Assembly (NCBI GenBank): GCA_964551335.1
Contig: CAZKCO010000036.1
Span: 6,373-70,372, forward strand
Reading direction: 5' to 3'
DNA from: Tunicatimonas sp964551335
Lineage (GTDB): Bacteria > Bacteroidota > Bacteroidia > Cytophagales > Cyclobacteriaceae
DNA length: 64,000 nucleotides
This document shows, piece by piece, positions 36,934-45,210 of the stretch (its first letter is position 1; every line of letters starts with the position of its first letter). Below the pieces are notes generated by a model. It saw nothing but the letters and a program-made list of their open reading frames with translations. It was not told the DNA's origin and did not search any database. Made by a program: the position numbers and the translations under genes.

Positions 36934-37302
36934 ATGATACAGCAAGAGTCTAGGCTAAATGTAGCTGATAATAGCGGTGCCCGAGAAGTGCTTTGCATCC
37001 GGGTATTGGGAGGAACCAAGCGACGTTATGCATCTGTTGGAGACAAAATAGTGGTTACTGTAAAATCAGCCCTGTCTTCAAGTAACCTGAAAAAGGGAAC
37101 CGTCTCAAAAGCGGTAATCGTTCGTACGAAAAAGGAGGTCCGTCGTAAAGATGGGTCTTATATCCGGTTTGAGGAAAACGCTGCCGTTTTGCTTACCGCT
37201 AACGATGAGCCTCGTGGTACTCGTATATTCGGGCCCGTTGCTCGGGAATTGCGTGAAAAGCAATTCATGAAAATCGTATCATTAGCTCCAGAAGTACTAT
37301 AA
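36934..37302 (+). CDS. rplN: 50S ribosomal protein L14
   Basis: 122 residues. MIQQESRLNVADNSGARE at the start and the closing FGPVARELREKQFMKIVSLA are characteristic. L14 takes part in the bridge to the small subunit and binds the silencing factor RsfS in other bacteria. Confidence 0.98.
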   Translation: MIQQESRLNVADNSGAREVLCIRVLGGTKRRYASVGDKIVVTVKSALSSSNLKKGTVSKAVIVRTKKEVRRKDGSYIRFEENAAVLLTANDEPRGTRIFGPVARELREKQFMKIVSLAPEVL

Positions 37303-37305
37303 GCT

Positions 37306-37632
37306 ATGGCCAAGAATAAGAAATTTAAGATAAAGTCTGGTGATACTGTTAAAGTTATTGCCGGTACGCAGAAGGGTAGAACTGGTAAAGTTTCTAGTGT
37401 CCTTACTGCTGATGACAAAGTAATTGTTGAGGGCGTCAACATGGTGACTAAGCATGTGAAGCCTTCAGCCCAAAACCCTGAGGGTGGCCGTAATCAACTT
37501 GAATCACCTATTCACATAAGTAATATTATGCTGATTGATCCGGCTACCGGTGAACCAACTAAGGTTGGACGTAAGAAGGATGATAAGGGTAAAAATCAAC
37601 GATATAGTAAAGCAACCGGAGAAGTTATCTAA
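37306..37632 (+). CDS. rplX: 50S ribosomal protein L24
   Basis: 108 residues with a KOW motif (SGDTVKVIAGTQKGRTGKV, about 11-29). L24 is an early assembly protein of the large subunit. Three bases after rplN. Confidence 0.97.
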   Translation: MAKNKKFKIKSGDTVKVIAGTQKGRTGKVSSVLTADDKVIVEGVNMVTKHVKPSAQNPEGGRNQLESPIHISNIMLIDPATGEPTKVGRKKDDKGKNQRYSKATGEVI

Positions 37633-37635
37633 TTT

Positions 37636-38211
37636 ATGGCAACTACCGAAACATATATTCCCCGACTGAAAGAAAAGTTTCAGGATGAAATTACTGCTCA
37701 GTTGAAGGAGCGCTTCAACTACAGCTCAGTAATGCAGGTGCCTCGCCTGGTAAAAATTGCTATCAATAAAGGAGTTGGTGATGCTGTAGCTGATAAGAAG
37801 CTGGTAGATGTTGCCGTAGATGAGCTGACCCAGATTACCGGGCAAAAAGCAGTACCAACCATTGCCAAAAAATCAGTCTCAAACTTTAAGTTAAGAGAAG
37901 GGATGCCCATTGGGGCGAAAGTAACTTTACGTGGTAGCCAGATGTATGAGTTTATGGATCGTTTGATGACCGTTGCTCTTCCTCGGGTTCGCGACTTTCG
38001 TGGGGTAAACGATAAGGGTTTTGATGGCCGAGGCAATTATACCTTAGGTATAAAAGAACAAATTATCTTTCCTGAAATCAGTATTGATAAAGTAAATCGA
38101 ATTTCTGGGATGGATATTACGTTTGTTACAACGGCAACTACCGATGAAGAGGCTTACGAATTACTTAAAGCTTTCGGTATGCCATTTACTAATAGAAATA
38201 ACGCATCATAG
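37636..38211 (+). CDS. rplE: 50S ribosomal protein L5
   Basis: 191 residues. L5 binds 5S rRNA. KIAINKGVGDAVADKK near residues 36-51, LREGMPIGAKVTLRG near 91-105 and DFRGVNDKGFDGRGNYTLG near 120-138 are typical. Confidence 0.98.
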   Translation: MATTETYIPRLKEKFQDEITAQLKERFNYSSVMQVPRLVKIAINKGVGDAVADKKLVDVAVDELTQITGQKAVPTIAKKSVSNFKLREGMPIGAKVTLRGSQMYEFMDRLMTVALPRVRDFRGVNDKGFDGRGNYTLGIKEQIIFPEISIDKVNRISGMDITFVTTATTDEEAYELLKAFGMPFTNRNNAS

Positions 38212-38217
38212 ATAGAT

Positions 38218-38487
38218 ATGGCTAGGAAATCAGTTATCGCTCGAGAAATAAAAAGACAGCGTTTAGTTGCGAAGTATGCCGAAAAAAGAGCTGAACTAAA
38301 GGCTAAAGGTGATTACGAAGCGCTAGATAAGTTGCCTCGCAACGCATCTCCGGTACGATTGCATAATCGTTGTAAGCTTACTGGAAGACCAAAAGGTTAT
38401 ATGCGAAAATTTGGAATATCTAGGGTAACGTTCCGGGAGTTGGCCTCTCAAGGTAAAATTCCAGGAATTACTAAAGCTAGCTGGTAA
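38218..38487 (+). CDS. rpsN: 30S ribosomal protein S14 (zinc-free form)
   Basis: 89 residues, the longer form without the CxxC-CxxC zinc site; only one Cys is present (HNRCKLTGRPKGYMRKFGIS). S14 sits in the 30S head. The zinc-free form does not depend on zinc supply. Confidence 0.97.
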   Translation: MARKSVIAREIKRQRLVAKYAEKRAELKAKGDYEALDKLPRNASPVRLHNRCKLTGRPKGYMRKFGISRVTFRELASQGKIPGITKASW

Positions 38488-38509
38488 TATAATTGTAAAT
38501 ATTTTCTAC

Positions 38510-38533
38510 AAAGGTGAGAAAATCTTACCTTTG
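38510..38533 (+). promoter_or_regulatory. Candidate internal promoter before rpsH, overlapped by a hairpin
   Basis: TACCTTTG at 38526-38533 matches TAnnTTTG; the -33 region is only TTTT. The start region TTTGCAGTCC (38530-38539) repeats the one at the rplC promoter. A nine-base-pair hairpin (38510-38518 with 38524-38532, loop AAAAT) covers the same bases. Confidence 0.5.
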
Positions 38534-38561
38534 CAGTCCGTTTTTGAAATGGATAAAATTC

Positions 38562-38963
38562 ATGAATACAGATCCAATAGCTGATTACTTAACACGATTA
38601 CGAAATGCTATTAAGGCGAACCATCGTATCGTTGAAATACCGGCATCAAACCTGAAGCAAGAAATCACTAAGGTGCTTTTCGACAAGGGGTATATTCAAA
38701 ATTATAAGTTTGAAGATGGTGTCGATCATCAGGGTATTATCAAGATTGCGCTTAAGTACAACCCGGTGAAAAAGACCCCAGCCATTACACACCTGGAGAG
38801 GGTTAGCAAGCCAGGGCTTCGTAAGTACGCGAAAGCATCCGAACTGCCTAGGGTTTTGAACGGATTAGGTATCGCGATCCTGTCTACTTCAAAGGGAGTT
38901 ATCTCTGATAAAGAAGCTCGCCAGGAGAACGTGGGTGGTGAAGTAATCTGCTACGTATATTAA
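38562..38963 (+). CDS. rpsH: 30S ribosomal protein S8
   Basis: 133 residues from the ATG at 38562 (MNTDPIADYLTRLRNAIKAN). A longer frame from 38514 would cross the candidate promoter and lacks family support. S8 is a primary 16S rRNA binder and in Escherichia coli represses the spc operon. Confidence 0.97.
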   Translation: MNTDPIADYLTRLRNAIKANHRIVEIPASNLKQEITKVLFDKGYIQNYKFEDGVDHQGIIKIALKYNPVKKTPAITHLERVSKPGLRKYAKASELPRVLNGLGIAILSTSKGVISDKEARQENVGGEVICYVY

Positions 38964-38973
38964 ATATAGTACT

Positions 38974-39525
38974 ATGTCACGAATAGGAAACCAGCCAATA
39001 AGTGTCCCCGAAGGTGTAACTGTCAGCCGAGAGAAAGGCTGGGTTAAAGTGAAAGGACCTAAAGGCGAACTATCGCAAAGAGTAGATACTGCCTTCGAAG
39101 TGAAAATAGAGGATAGTGAAGTATCAGTTTCCCGTCCAACTGAGCAAAAGCGTCATAAATCAATGCATGGACTGTATCGCTCTTTGGTAGCCAATATGGT
39201 TGAAGGCGTAAGTCAGGGATACAAAAAGGAACTTGAACTTGTTGGAGTTGGTTATCGAGCCAATGTTCAAGGTGACATCTTAGAGTTGAATTTAGGGTAT
39301 TCTCATAATATATATTTACAAATTCCGGAAGGAATTAATATTAGCTCAGAAACTCCTAAAGGGAAAAACCCTACAGTGACTCTTGAGGGATACGATAAAC
39401 AGTTGGTGGGACAGGTAGCAGCCAAGATTAAGTCATTGAGGTCAGTTGAACCTTATAAAGGCAAAGGTATCCGGTTTGTGGGCGAATCAGTCCGAAGAAA
39501 AGCAGGTAAAACAGCAGCTAAATAG
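38974..39525 (+). CDS. rplF: 50S ribosomal protein L6
   Basis: 183 residues made of two similar domains. SRIGNQPISVPEGVTV at the start and PYKGKGIRFVGESVRRKAGK at the end are characteristic. L6 lies near the factor-binding site. Confidence 0.98.
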   Translation: MSRIGNQPISVPEGVTVSREKGWVKVKGPKGELSQRVDTAFEVKIEDSEVSVSRPTEQKRHKSMHGLYRSLVANMVEGVSQGYKKELELVGVGYRANVQGDILELNLGYSHNIYLQIPEGINISSETPKGKNPTVTLEGYDKQLVGQVAAKIKSLRSVEPYKGKGIRFVGESVRRKAGKTAAK

Positions 39526-39535
39526 TCGTTGAATT

Positions 39536-39889
39536 ATGGCAGTTAGTAAGAAAATAAGTCGGCGCAACCGAATTAAGAAAAGTATTCGTCGCAAGATCAA
39601 AGGAACTAGTGAGCGCCCACGATTGTCGATCTATAAGAGTAATACTGGCATTTATGCGCAGCTTATCGATGATGATCACGGCACAACATTAGCTCAGGCT
39701 TCTTCTCGCGAATTAGGAGACTATAATAATCCTAATATTGAGGTATCTGGTAACGTAGGTAAGAAACTGGCTGAAAAGGCTACTTCAAATGGAGTATCTC
39801 AAGTTGTTTTTGATCGGAACGGCTATATCTACCACGGAAAAATAAAAGCATTAGCAGAAGGTGCCCGCGAGGGTGGCTTAAAATTTTAA
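39536..39889 (+). CDS. rplR: 50S ribosomal protein L18
   Basis: 117 residues. A 5S rRNA-binding protein; the basic N-terminus (RRNRIKKSIRRKIKGTSERP) and the closing YHGKIKALAEGAREGGLKF are typical. Confidence 0.98.
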   Translation: MAVSKKISRRNRIKKSIRRKIKGTSERPRLSIYKSNTGIYAQLIDDDHGTTLAQASSRELGDYNNPNIEVSGNVGKKLAEKATSNGVSQVVFDRNGYIYHGKIKALAEGAREGGLKF

Positions 39890-39892
39890 TCA

Positions 39893-40408
39893 ATGGCACA
39901 GAATGTAAGATCGGTTAAAGCAAGCGAGCTAGACTTAAAAGAACGAGTCGTTGCAATTAAGCGCGTTGCCAAAGTAGTAAAGGGCGGTAGAAGGTTTAGC
40001 TTCTCAGCCATTGTAGTGGTTGGTAACGGTGACGGAATTGTAGGATACGGTTTAGGAAAAGCTAATGAAGTAACCGACGCAATTACCAAGGGTGTTGACG
40101 ACGCTAAAAAAAATCTGATGAAGGTGCCCGTACTGAAAGGTACAATACCCCATGAGAATATTGGTAAATACGGAGGAGGGTTTGTATTGTTGAAGCCAGC
40201 CTCTCCTGGTACTGGAGTTATAGCCGGTGGAGCTATGCGTGCAGTATTGGAAAGTGCCGGTGTTCACGATGTTCTGGCAAAATCTAAGGGTTCATCAAAT
40301 CCTCACAATGTAGTAAAAGCCACTTTTGACGCTCTTTCCACCATGCGTGATGCCTATTCGGTAGCCGAGCAGCGTGGAGTTGAATTAGAAAAAGTATTTA
40401 ACGGATAA
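39893..40408 (+). CDS. rpsE: 30S ribosomal protein S5
   Basis: 171 residues. RVAKVVKGGRRFSFSAIVVV (about 23-42) and GYGLGKANEVTDAI near 52-65 mark the double-stranded RNA-binding fold. S5 affects decoding accuracy. Confidence 0.98.
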   Translation: MAQNVRSVKASELDLKERVVAIKRVAKVVKGGRRFSFSAIVVVGNGDGIVGYGLGKANEVTDAITKGVDDAKKNLMKVPVLKGTIPHENIGKYGGGFVLLKPASPGTGVIAGGAMRAVLESAGVHDVLAKSKGSSNPHNVVKATFDALSTMRDAYSVAEQRGVELEKVFNG

Positions 40409-40412
40409 ATCC

Positions 40413-40592
40413 ATGGCTCGTATTCAGATAACGCAAACTCGTAGTATGATCAATCGGCCTAAGCGCCAAAAGCTTACACTACAAGCTTTAGGTTTGGGTA
40501 AGCTTCATAGAACGGTTGAGGTTGAAAATACCCCGCAGATTAGCGGAATGGTAAGGAAAGTAGCTCATTTAGTAACGGTTAAAGAAGTTTAG
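40413..40592 (+). CDS. rpmD: 50S ribosomal protein L30
   Basis: 59 residues, easily missed because of its size. The translation begins MARIQITQTRSMINRPKRQK and contains LGLGKLHRTVEVENTPQISG, the L30 signature, and ends VKEV. It fits between rpsE (gap of four bases) and rplO (gap of one base), the standard order. Confidence 0.96.
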   Translation: MARIQITQTRSMINRPKRQKLTLQALGLGKLHRTVEVENTPQISGMVRKVAHLVTVKEV

Positions 40593-40593
40593 C

Positions 40594-41043
40594 ATGGATC
40601 TTAGTAATCTAAAGCCCGCTAAAGGGTCGGTAAAAAACAGAAAGCGTATTGCCCGTGGTCCTGGATCAGGATTCGGTGGTACAGCCGGACGTGGCCATAA
40701 AGGAGCTCAGTCTCGTTCGGGGTATAAAGTGAAAGCTGGATTTGAAGGTGGTCAAATGCCTTTACAGCGGCGAGTGCCTAAATTTGGTTTTAACTCTCCT
40801 AACAAGGTGGAATACCATGTAGTGAACATTGGACAGTTAGCGGGAGTATCTGAAAAGGTTGGAAAAAACGAAATCGGATTTGATGATTTTGTTACGGCCG
40901 GTCTTATCGGCAAGAAAGACCGATTGAAAATACTTGGTGATGGCGAAGTTTCTACCTCTATCAAAGTTGAGGCCCACGCTTTCTCTAAGTCAGCTCGAGA
41001 AGCTATTGAAAAAGCAGGTGGAGAAGCCATCAACATTAAGTAG
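40594..41043 (+). CDS. rplO: 50S ribosomal protein L15
   Basis: 149 residues. The glycine-rich N-terminal extension (RIARGPGSGFGGTAGRGHKG, about 18-37) threads into 23S rRNA, followed by FEGGQMPLQRRVPKFGF. Next to secY as in nearly all bacteria. Confidence 0.98.
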   Translation: MDLSNLKPAKGSVKNRKRIARGPGSGFGGTAGRGHKGAQSRSGYKVKAGFEGGQMPLQRRVPKFGFNSPNKVEYHVVNIGQLAGVSEKVGKNEIGFDDFVTAGLIGKKDRLKILGDGEVSTSIKVEAHAFSKSAREAIEKAGGEAINIK

Positions 41044-41046
41044 TCT

Positions 41047-42366
41047 ATGAAGAAGTTCATTACCACTATACGGAACATATTCTCAATTGAGGAACTACGA
41101 AACAGAATCCTAAATACTATAGGATTCTTAATCATTTTCCGGCTTGGATCATTTGTGGTCTTGCCTGGGGTGGATCCTAATTTGCTGGAACAAGGAGCTG
41201 ATAGTGGTATTTTTGGGCTTCTGAACACATTTCTTGGTGGTGCTTTTAGCCGAGCATCCATCTTTGGATTAGGTATTATGCCGTACATTTCGGCATCAAT
41301 CGTAATCCAGCTTTTAACTGTCGCGGTTCCTTACTTCCAGAAGATGCAGAAGGAAGGAGATTCGGGACGCAAGAAGATGAATCAGATCACGAGGGTTCTT
41401 ACGATCTTCATTACACTTGGTCAATCAGTGGGGTATCTAGCTTATGCAGTGCCTAACGAGGCTATTATGATTAACCAAACCTTGTTTACCGTTTCATCAA
41501 TGATCCTGCTGTCATCAGGAACGATCTTCTGTATGTGGCTAGGGGAGAAAATAACCGATAAAGGTATTGGCAACGGTATCTCAATGTTAATCATGATCGG
41601 AATCATTTCTCGGTTCCCAGGTGCTATTGTAGCTGAAGCCCTAGCAAAGGGCATGAGTGGTGCATTACTATTCATCCTTGAAATTGTGGCTCTCTTCTTT
41701 GTGGTAATGGCCTCGGTTATTTTGACTCAGGCTATACGACGAGTTCCGGTGCAGTACGCCAAGCAGGTTGTTGGAAATAAAGTATATGGTGGTCAGCGGC
41801 AGTATATTCCGCTACGAGTAAATGCTTCTGGTGTAATGCCTATTATCTTTGCTCAATCACTTATGTTTTTACCCGGGTTGTTGGCTGGTATCTGGGCTGA
41901 TTCCAGCGATATAGCAGCTACTATCGGGAGGACTTTTTCCGATATAGCTTCTTGGCAATATAATCTGGTATTTGGAATTCTAATCATACTATTTACGTTC
42001 TTCTACACGGCAATAACCATTAACTCTACCCAAATTGCAGATGATTTAAAGCGCAACGGTGGGTTTGTGCCGGGAGTAAAACCGGGTAAGCCCACGGCTG
42101 ATTTTCTGGATACGATTCTATCAAGAATTACACTTCCAGGGTCAGTCTTTTTATCCATCATTGCTATCATGCCGGCCATTGCGATGGTGGCAGGAGTTAC
42201 TACTGATTTCTCCTACTTTTACGGCGGAACCTCGCTCTTAATTATGGTGGGGGTAATATTAGATACTCTACAGCAAATTGAAAGCTATCTGTTGATGCGC
42301 CACTATGAAGGACTTATGAAATCAGGAAGAGTAAAGGGTAGGTCACAAAACGCAGCAGTAGCATAA
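41047..42366 (+). CDS. secY: Preprotein translocase subunit SecY
   Basis: 439 residues with ten predicted membrane segments. The channel protein of the Sec translocon. IFRLGSFVVLPGVDP near residue 30 to 44, the plug region, and the cytosolic loop RRVPVQYAKQVVG near 229-241 are conserved. Its partner SecE is at 16832-17029. Confidence 0.98.
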   Translation: MKKFITTIRNIFSIEELRNRILNTIGFLIIFRLGSFVVLPGVDPNLLEQGADSGIFGLLNTFLGGAFSRASIFGLGIMPYISASIVIQLLTVAVPYFQKMQKEGDSGRKKMNQITRVLTIFITLGQSVGYLAYAVPNEAIMINQTLFTVSSMILLSSGTIFCMWLGEKITDKGIGNGISMLIMIGIISRFPGAIVAEALAKGMSGALLFILEIVALFFVVMASVILTQAIRRVPVQYAKQVVGNKVYGGQRQYIPLRVNASGVMPIIFAQSLMFLPGLLAGIWADSSDIAATIGRTFSDIASWQYNLVFGILIILFTFFYTAITINSTQIADDLKRNGGFVPGVKPGKPTADFLDTILSRITLPGSVFLSIIAIMPAIAMVAGVTTDFSYFYGGTSLLIMVGVILDTLQQIESYLLMRHYEGLMKSGRVKGRSQNAAVA

Positions 42367-42381
42367 GTTTAAACGCAACCT

Positions 42382-42600
42382 ATGGCAAAACAAGCATCCA
42401 TTGAACAAGACGGAACTATAACTGAGGCACTTTCCAATGCTATGTTCCGAGTAGAACTTGAAAACGGGCATGAGGTGATTGCTCATATTTCCGGAAAGAT
42501 GCGGATGAATTACATAAAAATATTACCGGGAGACCGAGTTAAGTTGGAGATGTCTCCTTACGATCTGACTAAAGGAAGGATTGTTTACCGCTATAAATAA
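42382..42600 (+). CDS. infA: Translation initiation factor IF-1
   Basis: 72 residues, one S1/OB fold. VELENGHEVIAHISGKMRMN and the closing YDLTKGRIVYRYK are typical. It blocks the ribosomal A site during initiation. It lies between secY and rpmJ, as usual. Confidence 0.98.
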   Translation: MAKQASIEQDGTITEALSNAMFRVELENGHEVIAHISGKMRMNYIKILPGDRVKLEMSPYDLTKGRIVYRYK

Positions 42601-42608
42601 ATAGAATA

Positions 42609-42725
42609 ATGAAAGTAAAAGCATCCATAAAAAAGCGAAGTGCGGATTGCAAGATCGTTCGCCGCAAAGGAAAGCTTTATATTATTAACAAAAAGAACCC
42701 TAGGTTCAAGCAAAGACAAGGTTAA
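42609..42725 (+). CDS. rpmJ: 50S ribosomal protein L36 (zinc-free form)
   Basis: 38 residues, MKVKASIKKRSADCKIVRRK at the start and ending NPRFKQRQG. Only one of the usual zinc ligands (a Cys) remains, so this is the zinc-independent type. It fits exactly between infA and rpsM. Confidence 0.96.
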   Translation: MKVKASIKKRSADCKIVRRKGKLYIINKKNPRFKQRQG

Positions 42726-42727
42726 TT

Positions 42728-43105
42728 ATGGCTAGAATTTCTGGAGTTGATATTCCTGACCACAAGCGCGGGGAAATTGGTCTAACGTATATTTTCGGAA
42801 TAGGAAAAAGCTCTGCTCGCAGCATTCTGGAGCAAGCTGATATCGATCCGAGCAAAAAAGTATCTGAATGGAATGACGAAGAATCAAACCAGATTCGTCA
42901 GATTATCTCAGAAAACTATAAAGTTGAAGGGGTACTGAAATCGGAAGTTCAGCTGAATATAAAGCGATTGATGGATATTGGGTGCTACCGAGGATTAAGA
43001 CACCGAAAAGGGCTTCCTCTCCGAGGCCAGCATACCAAAAACAATTCCAGAACTCGTAAAGGAAAGCGCAAAACTGTAGCTAACAAAAAGAAAGCTACTA
43101 AATAA
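42728..43105 (+). CDS. rpsM: 30S ribosomal protein S13
   Basis: 125 residues. GVDIPDHKRGEIGLTYIFGI at the start and RGLRHRKGLPLRGQHTKNNS near residues 93-112 are typical. It contacts S19 and the large subunit. Confidence 0.98.
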   Translation: MARISGVDIPDHKRGEIGLTYIFGIGKSSARSILEQADIDPSKKVSEWNDEESNQIRQIISENYKVEGVLKSEVQLNIKRLMDIGCYRGLRHRKGLPLRGQHTKNNSRTRKGKRKTVANKKKATK

Positions 43106-43117
43106 TATTTTGAAACT

Positions 43118-43510
43118 ATGGCTCAGAAACGAAAAGATAAAGGAAAGAAAAGAGTCGTTGCCGTTGATACGTTGGGACAGGCTCATATTAAAGCTTCCTT
43201 TAACAACATAATTATTTCCATCACCAATATGGCAGGTCAGGTAGTATCATGGTCTTCAGCCGGTAAGATGGGTTTCAGAGGTTCTAAAAAGAACACTCCT
43301 TATGCAGCTCAAACTGCGGCAGCTAATTGCGCTCAGGTAGCTTATGACCAAGGAATGAGAAAGATTGAGGTTTACATAAAGGGGCCAGGTTCGGGAAGAG
43401 AGTCGGCTATCCGCTCCCTACAAAATTCTGGTCTTGAGGTTACTATGATTCAGGATGTAACTCCACTTCCTCATAATGGCTGTCGTCCTCCTAAACGCCG
43501 TAGAGTTTAA
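43118..43510 (+). CDS. rpsK: 30S ribosomal protein S11
   Basis: 130 residues. AHIKASFNNIIISITNMAG near 21-39, KGPGSGRESAIRSLQ and the closing PHNGCRPPKRRRV are characteristic of the platform protein S11. Confidence 0.98.
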   Translation: MAQKRKDKGKKRVVAVDTLGQAHIKASFNNIIISITNMAGQVVSWSSAGKMGFRGSKKNTPYAAQTAAANCAQVAYDQGMRKIEVYIKGPGSGRESAIRSLQNSGLEVTMIQDVTPLPHNGCRPPKRRRV

Positions 43511-43536
43511 TTTAATCGTAAAGTTGATCAAGAAAT

Positions 43537-44148
43537 ATGGCTCGCTATACCGGTCCTAAAACCAAAATTGCTAGAAAATTTAACGACCCTATTTTCGGTC
43601 CCAGCAAAGCTCTACAGAAAAAGAGCTATCCTCCGGGGCAGCACGGAAGAGGTCGTCGACGTAAGCAATCTGAATACGCAATGCAACTAATGGCAAAGCA
43701 AAAGGCCAAGTACACTTACGGCGTGCTTGAACGTCAGTTTGCTAATCTGTTTGATAAAGCTAGTCGTAGTAAAGGCATTACAGGTGAGGTTTTACTTCAG
43801 TTGCTAGAGTCTCGATTAGACAATGTGGTATACCGACTGGGTGTTTCTCCTACTCGGAGAGGTGCTCGGCAATTGGTATCACACAAACACATTACTGTGA
43901 ACGGTAATGTAGTAAACATTCCTTCTTATCAGGTTAAGCCTGGTGATTTAGTGGCAGTGCGCGAAAAATCAAAGTCGTTGCTGGCGGTTACTGAAAGTGT
44001 GGCCTCCCATAGCCCCAAAGTGAAGCAGTACGCTTGGTTGGAGTGGGATGGAAAAGAATTGACCGGACGTTTTACAACGTTGCCGTCTCGGGAAGATATT
44101 CCAGAAAACATTCAAGAGCAACTTATCGTCGAGTTATACTCAAAGTAA
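43537..44148 (+). CDS. rpsD: 30S ribosomal protein S4
   Basis: 203 residues with an S4 RNA-binding domain (SRLDNVVYRLGVSPTRRGAR, about 91-110). The N-terminus has no CxxC zinc motif. S4 begins small-subunit assembly and in some bacteria regulates the alpha operon. Confidence 0.98.
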   Translation: MARYTGPKTKIARKFNDPIFGPSKALQKKSYPPGQHGRGRRRKQSEYAMQLMAKQKAKYTYGVLERQFANLFDKASRSKGITGEVLLQLLESRLDNVVYRLGVSPTRRGARQLVSHKHITVNGNVVNIPSYQVKPGDLVAVREKSKSLLAVTESVASHSPKVKQYAWLEWDGKELTGRFTTLPSREDIPENIQEQLIVELYSK

Positions 44149-44185
44149 CTCTATTTGAATAATTATTAATCACTACGCATAGATT

Positions 44186-45178
44186 ATGTCCATACTTGCA
44201 TTTCAAATGCCCGAAAAAGTGGTCATGGAAAAGGCTGATAATTTTCACGGCCTTTTTACTTTTAAACCGCTTGAAAGGGGATATGCCGTTACAATCGGTA
44301 ATGCACTAAGAAGAATATTGTTATCCTCACTAGAGGGTTATGCCATCACCGGAATCAAGATTCCGGGTGTTTTGCATGAATTCTCCTCCATTGAAGGAGT
44401 AGTAGAAGATTTATCTGAGATCATTCTGAACCTAAAAATGGTTAGGTTCAAAAAAACCTCTGAGGATTTTGTTGAAAATAAAATTGTTATCCCTCTCAAA
44501 GGGCAAGATACCTTTACCGGTTCGGATATTCAGCAGCATACTACTTCATTTGAAGTGCTGAACCCCGATCATGTAATTGCTCATCTAGACAGCTCTATTG
44601 ACGTGGAAGTTGAGCTTTACGTGGATAAAGGAAGAGGATATGTCCCTAGCGAAGAGAACAATCAAAATGATCAAAACTTTGGTTATATCGCGCTGGATGC
44701 AGTTTTCTCTCCTATTAAAAACGTGACGTTTGAAGTCGAAAATACTCGTGTTGAACAGAAAACTGACTTTGAGCAGTTATTGATTGACATCGAGACTGAT
44801 GGGTCAATTCACCCCGAAGATGCCCTAAAAAGCGCTGCAAATATTCTGATAAAGCATTTTATGCTGTTCTCAGACCAGAGTATGGTACTAGAGTCGCCTC
44901 AGCAAGGTGAGCCAGATGCAGTAGACGAAGAAATGTTGCATATGCGCAAGTTGCTGAAAACTCCTTTAAACGATTTGGATCTGTCGGTTCGGGCATATAA
45001 TTGTTTGAAGGCCGCTGATGTTAGAACCTTGGGTGACTTAGCTCAGCTGGAGATTTCGGATATGATGAAGTTTCGGAATTTTGGTAAAAAGTCTTTGGCA
45101 GAGCTAGAACAGCTTATTCAAGACAAAAATCTATCCTTTGGGATGGATCTTTCAAAGTATAAACTAGATGAGGATTAG
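44186..45178 (+). CDS. rpoA: DNA-directed RNA polymerase subunit alpha
   Basis: 330 residues. The N-terminal dimerisation domain has FKPLERGYAVTIGNALRRIL near 27-46, and the C-terminal DNA-binding domain (about 255-320) has LDLSVRAYNCLKAADVRTLG. It assembles the polymerase and contacts activators. Confidence 0.98.
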   Translation: MSILAFQMPEKVVMEKADNFHGLFTFKPLERGYAVTIGNALRRILLSSLEGYAITGIKIPGVLHEFSSIEGVVEDLSEIILNLKMVRFKKTSEDFVENKIVIPLKGQDTFTGSDIQQHTTSFEVLNPDHVIAHLDSSIDVEVELYVDKGRGYVPSEENNQNDQNFGYIALDAVFSPIKNVTFEVENTRVEQKTDFEQLLIDIETDGSIHPEDALKSAANILIKHFMLFSDQSMVLESPQQGEPDAVDEEMLHMRKLLKTPLNDLDLSVRAYNCLKAADVRTLGDLAQLEISDMMKFRNFGKKSLAELEQLIQDKNLSFGMDLSKYKLDED

Positions 45179-45210
45179 TCACCACATTTGGTGCGGAAAA
45201 GAATTTAAGC

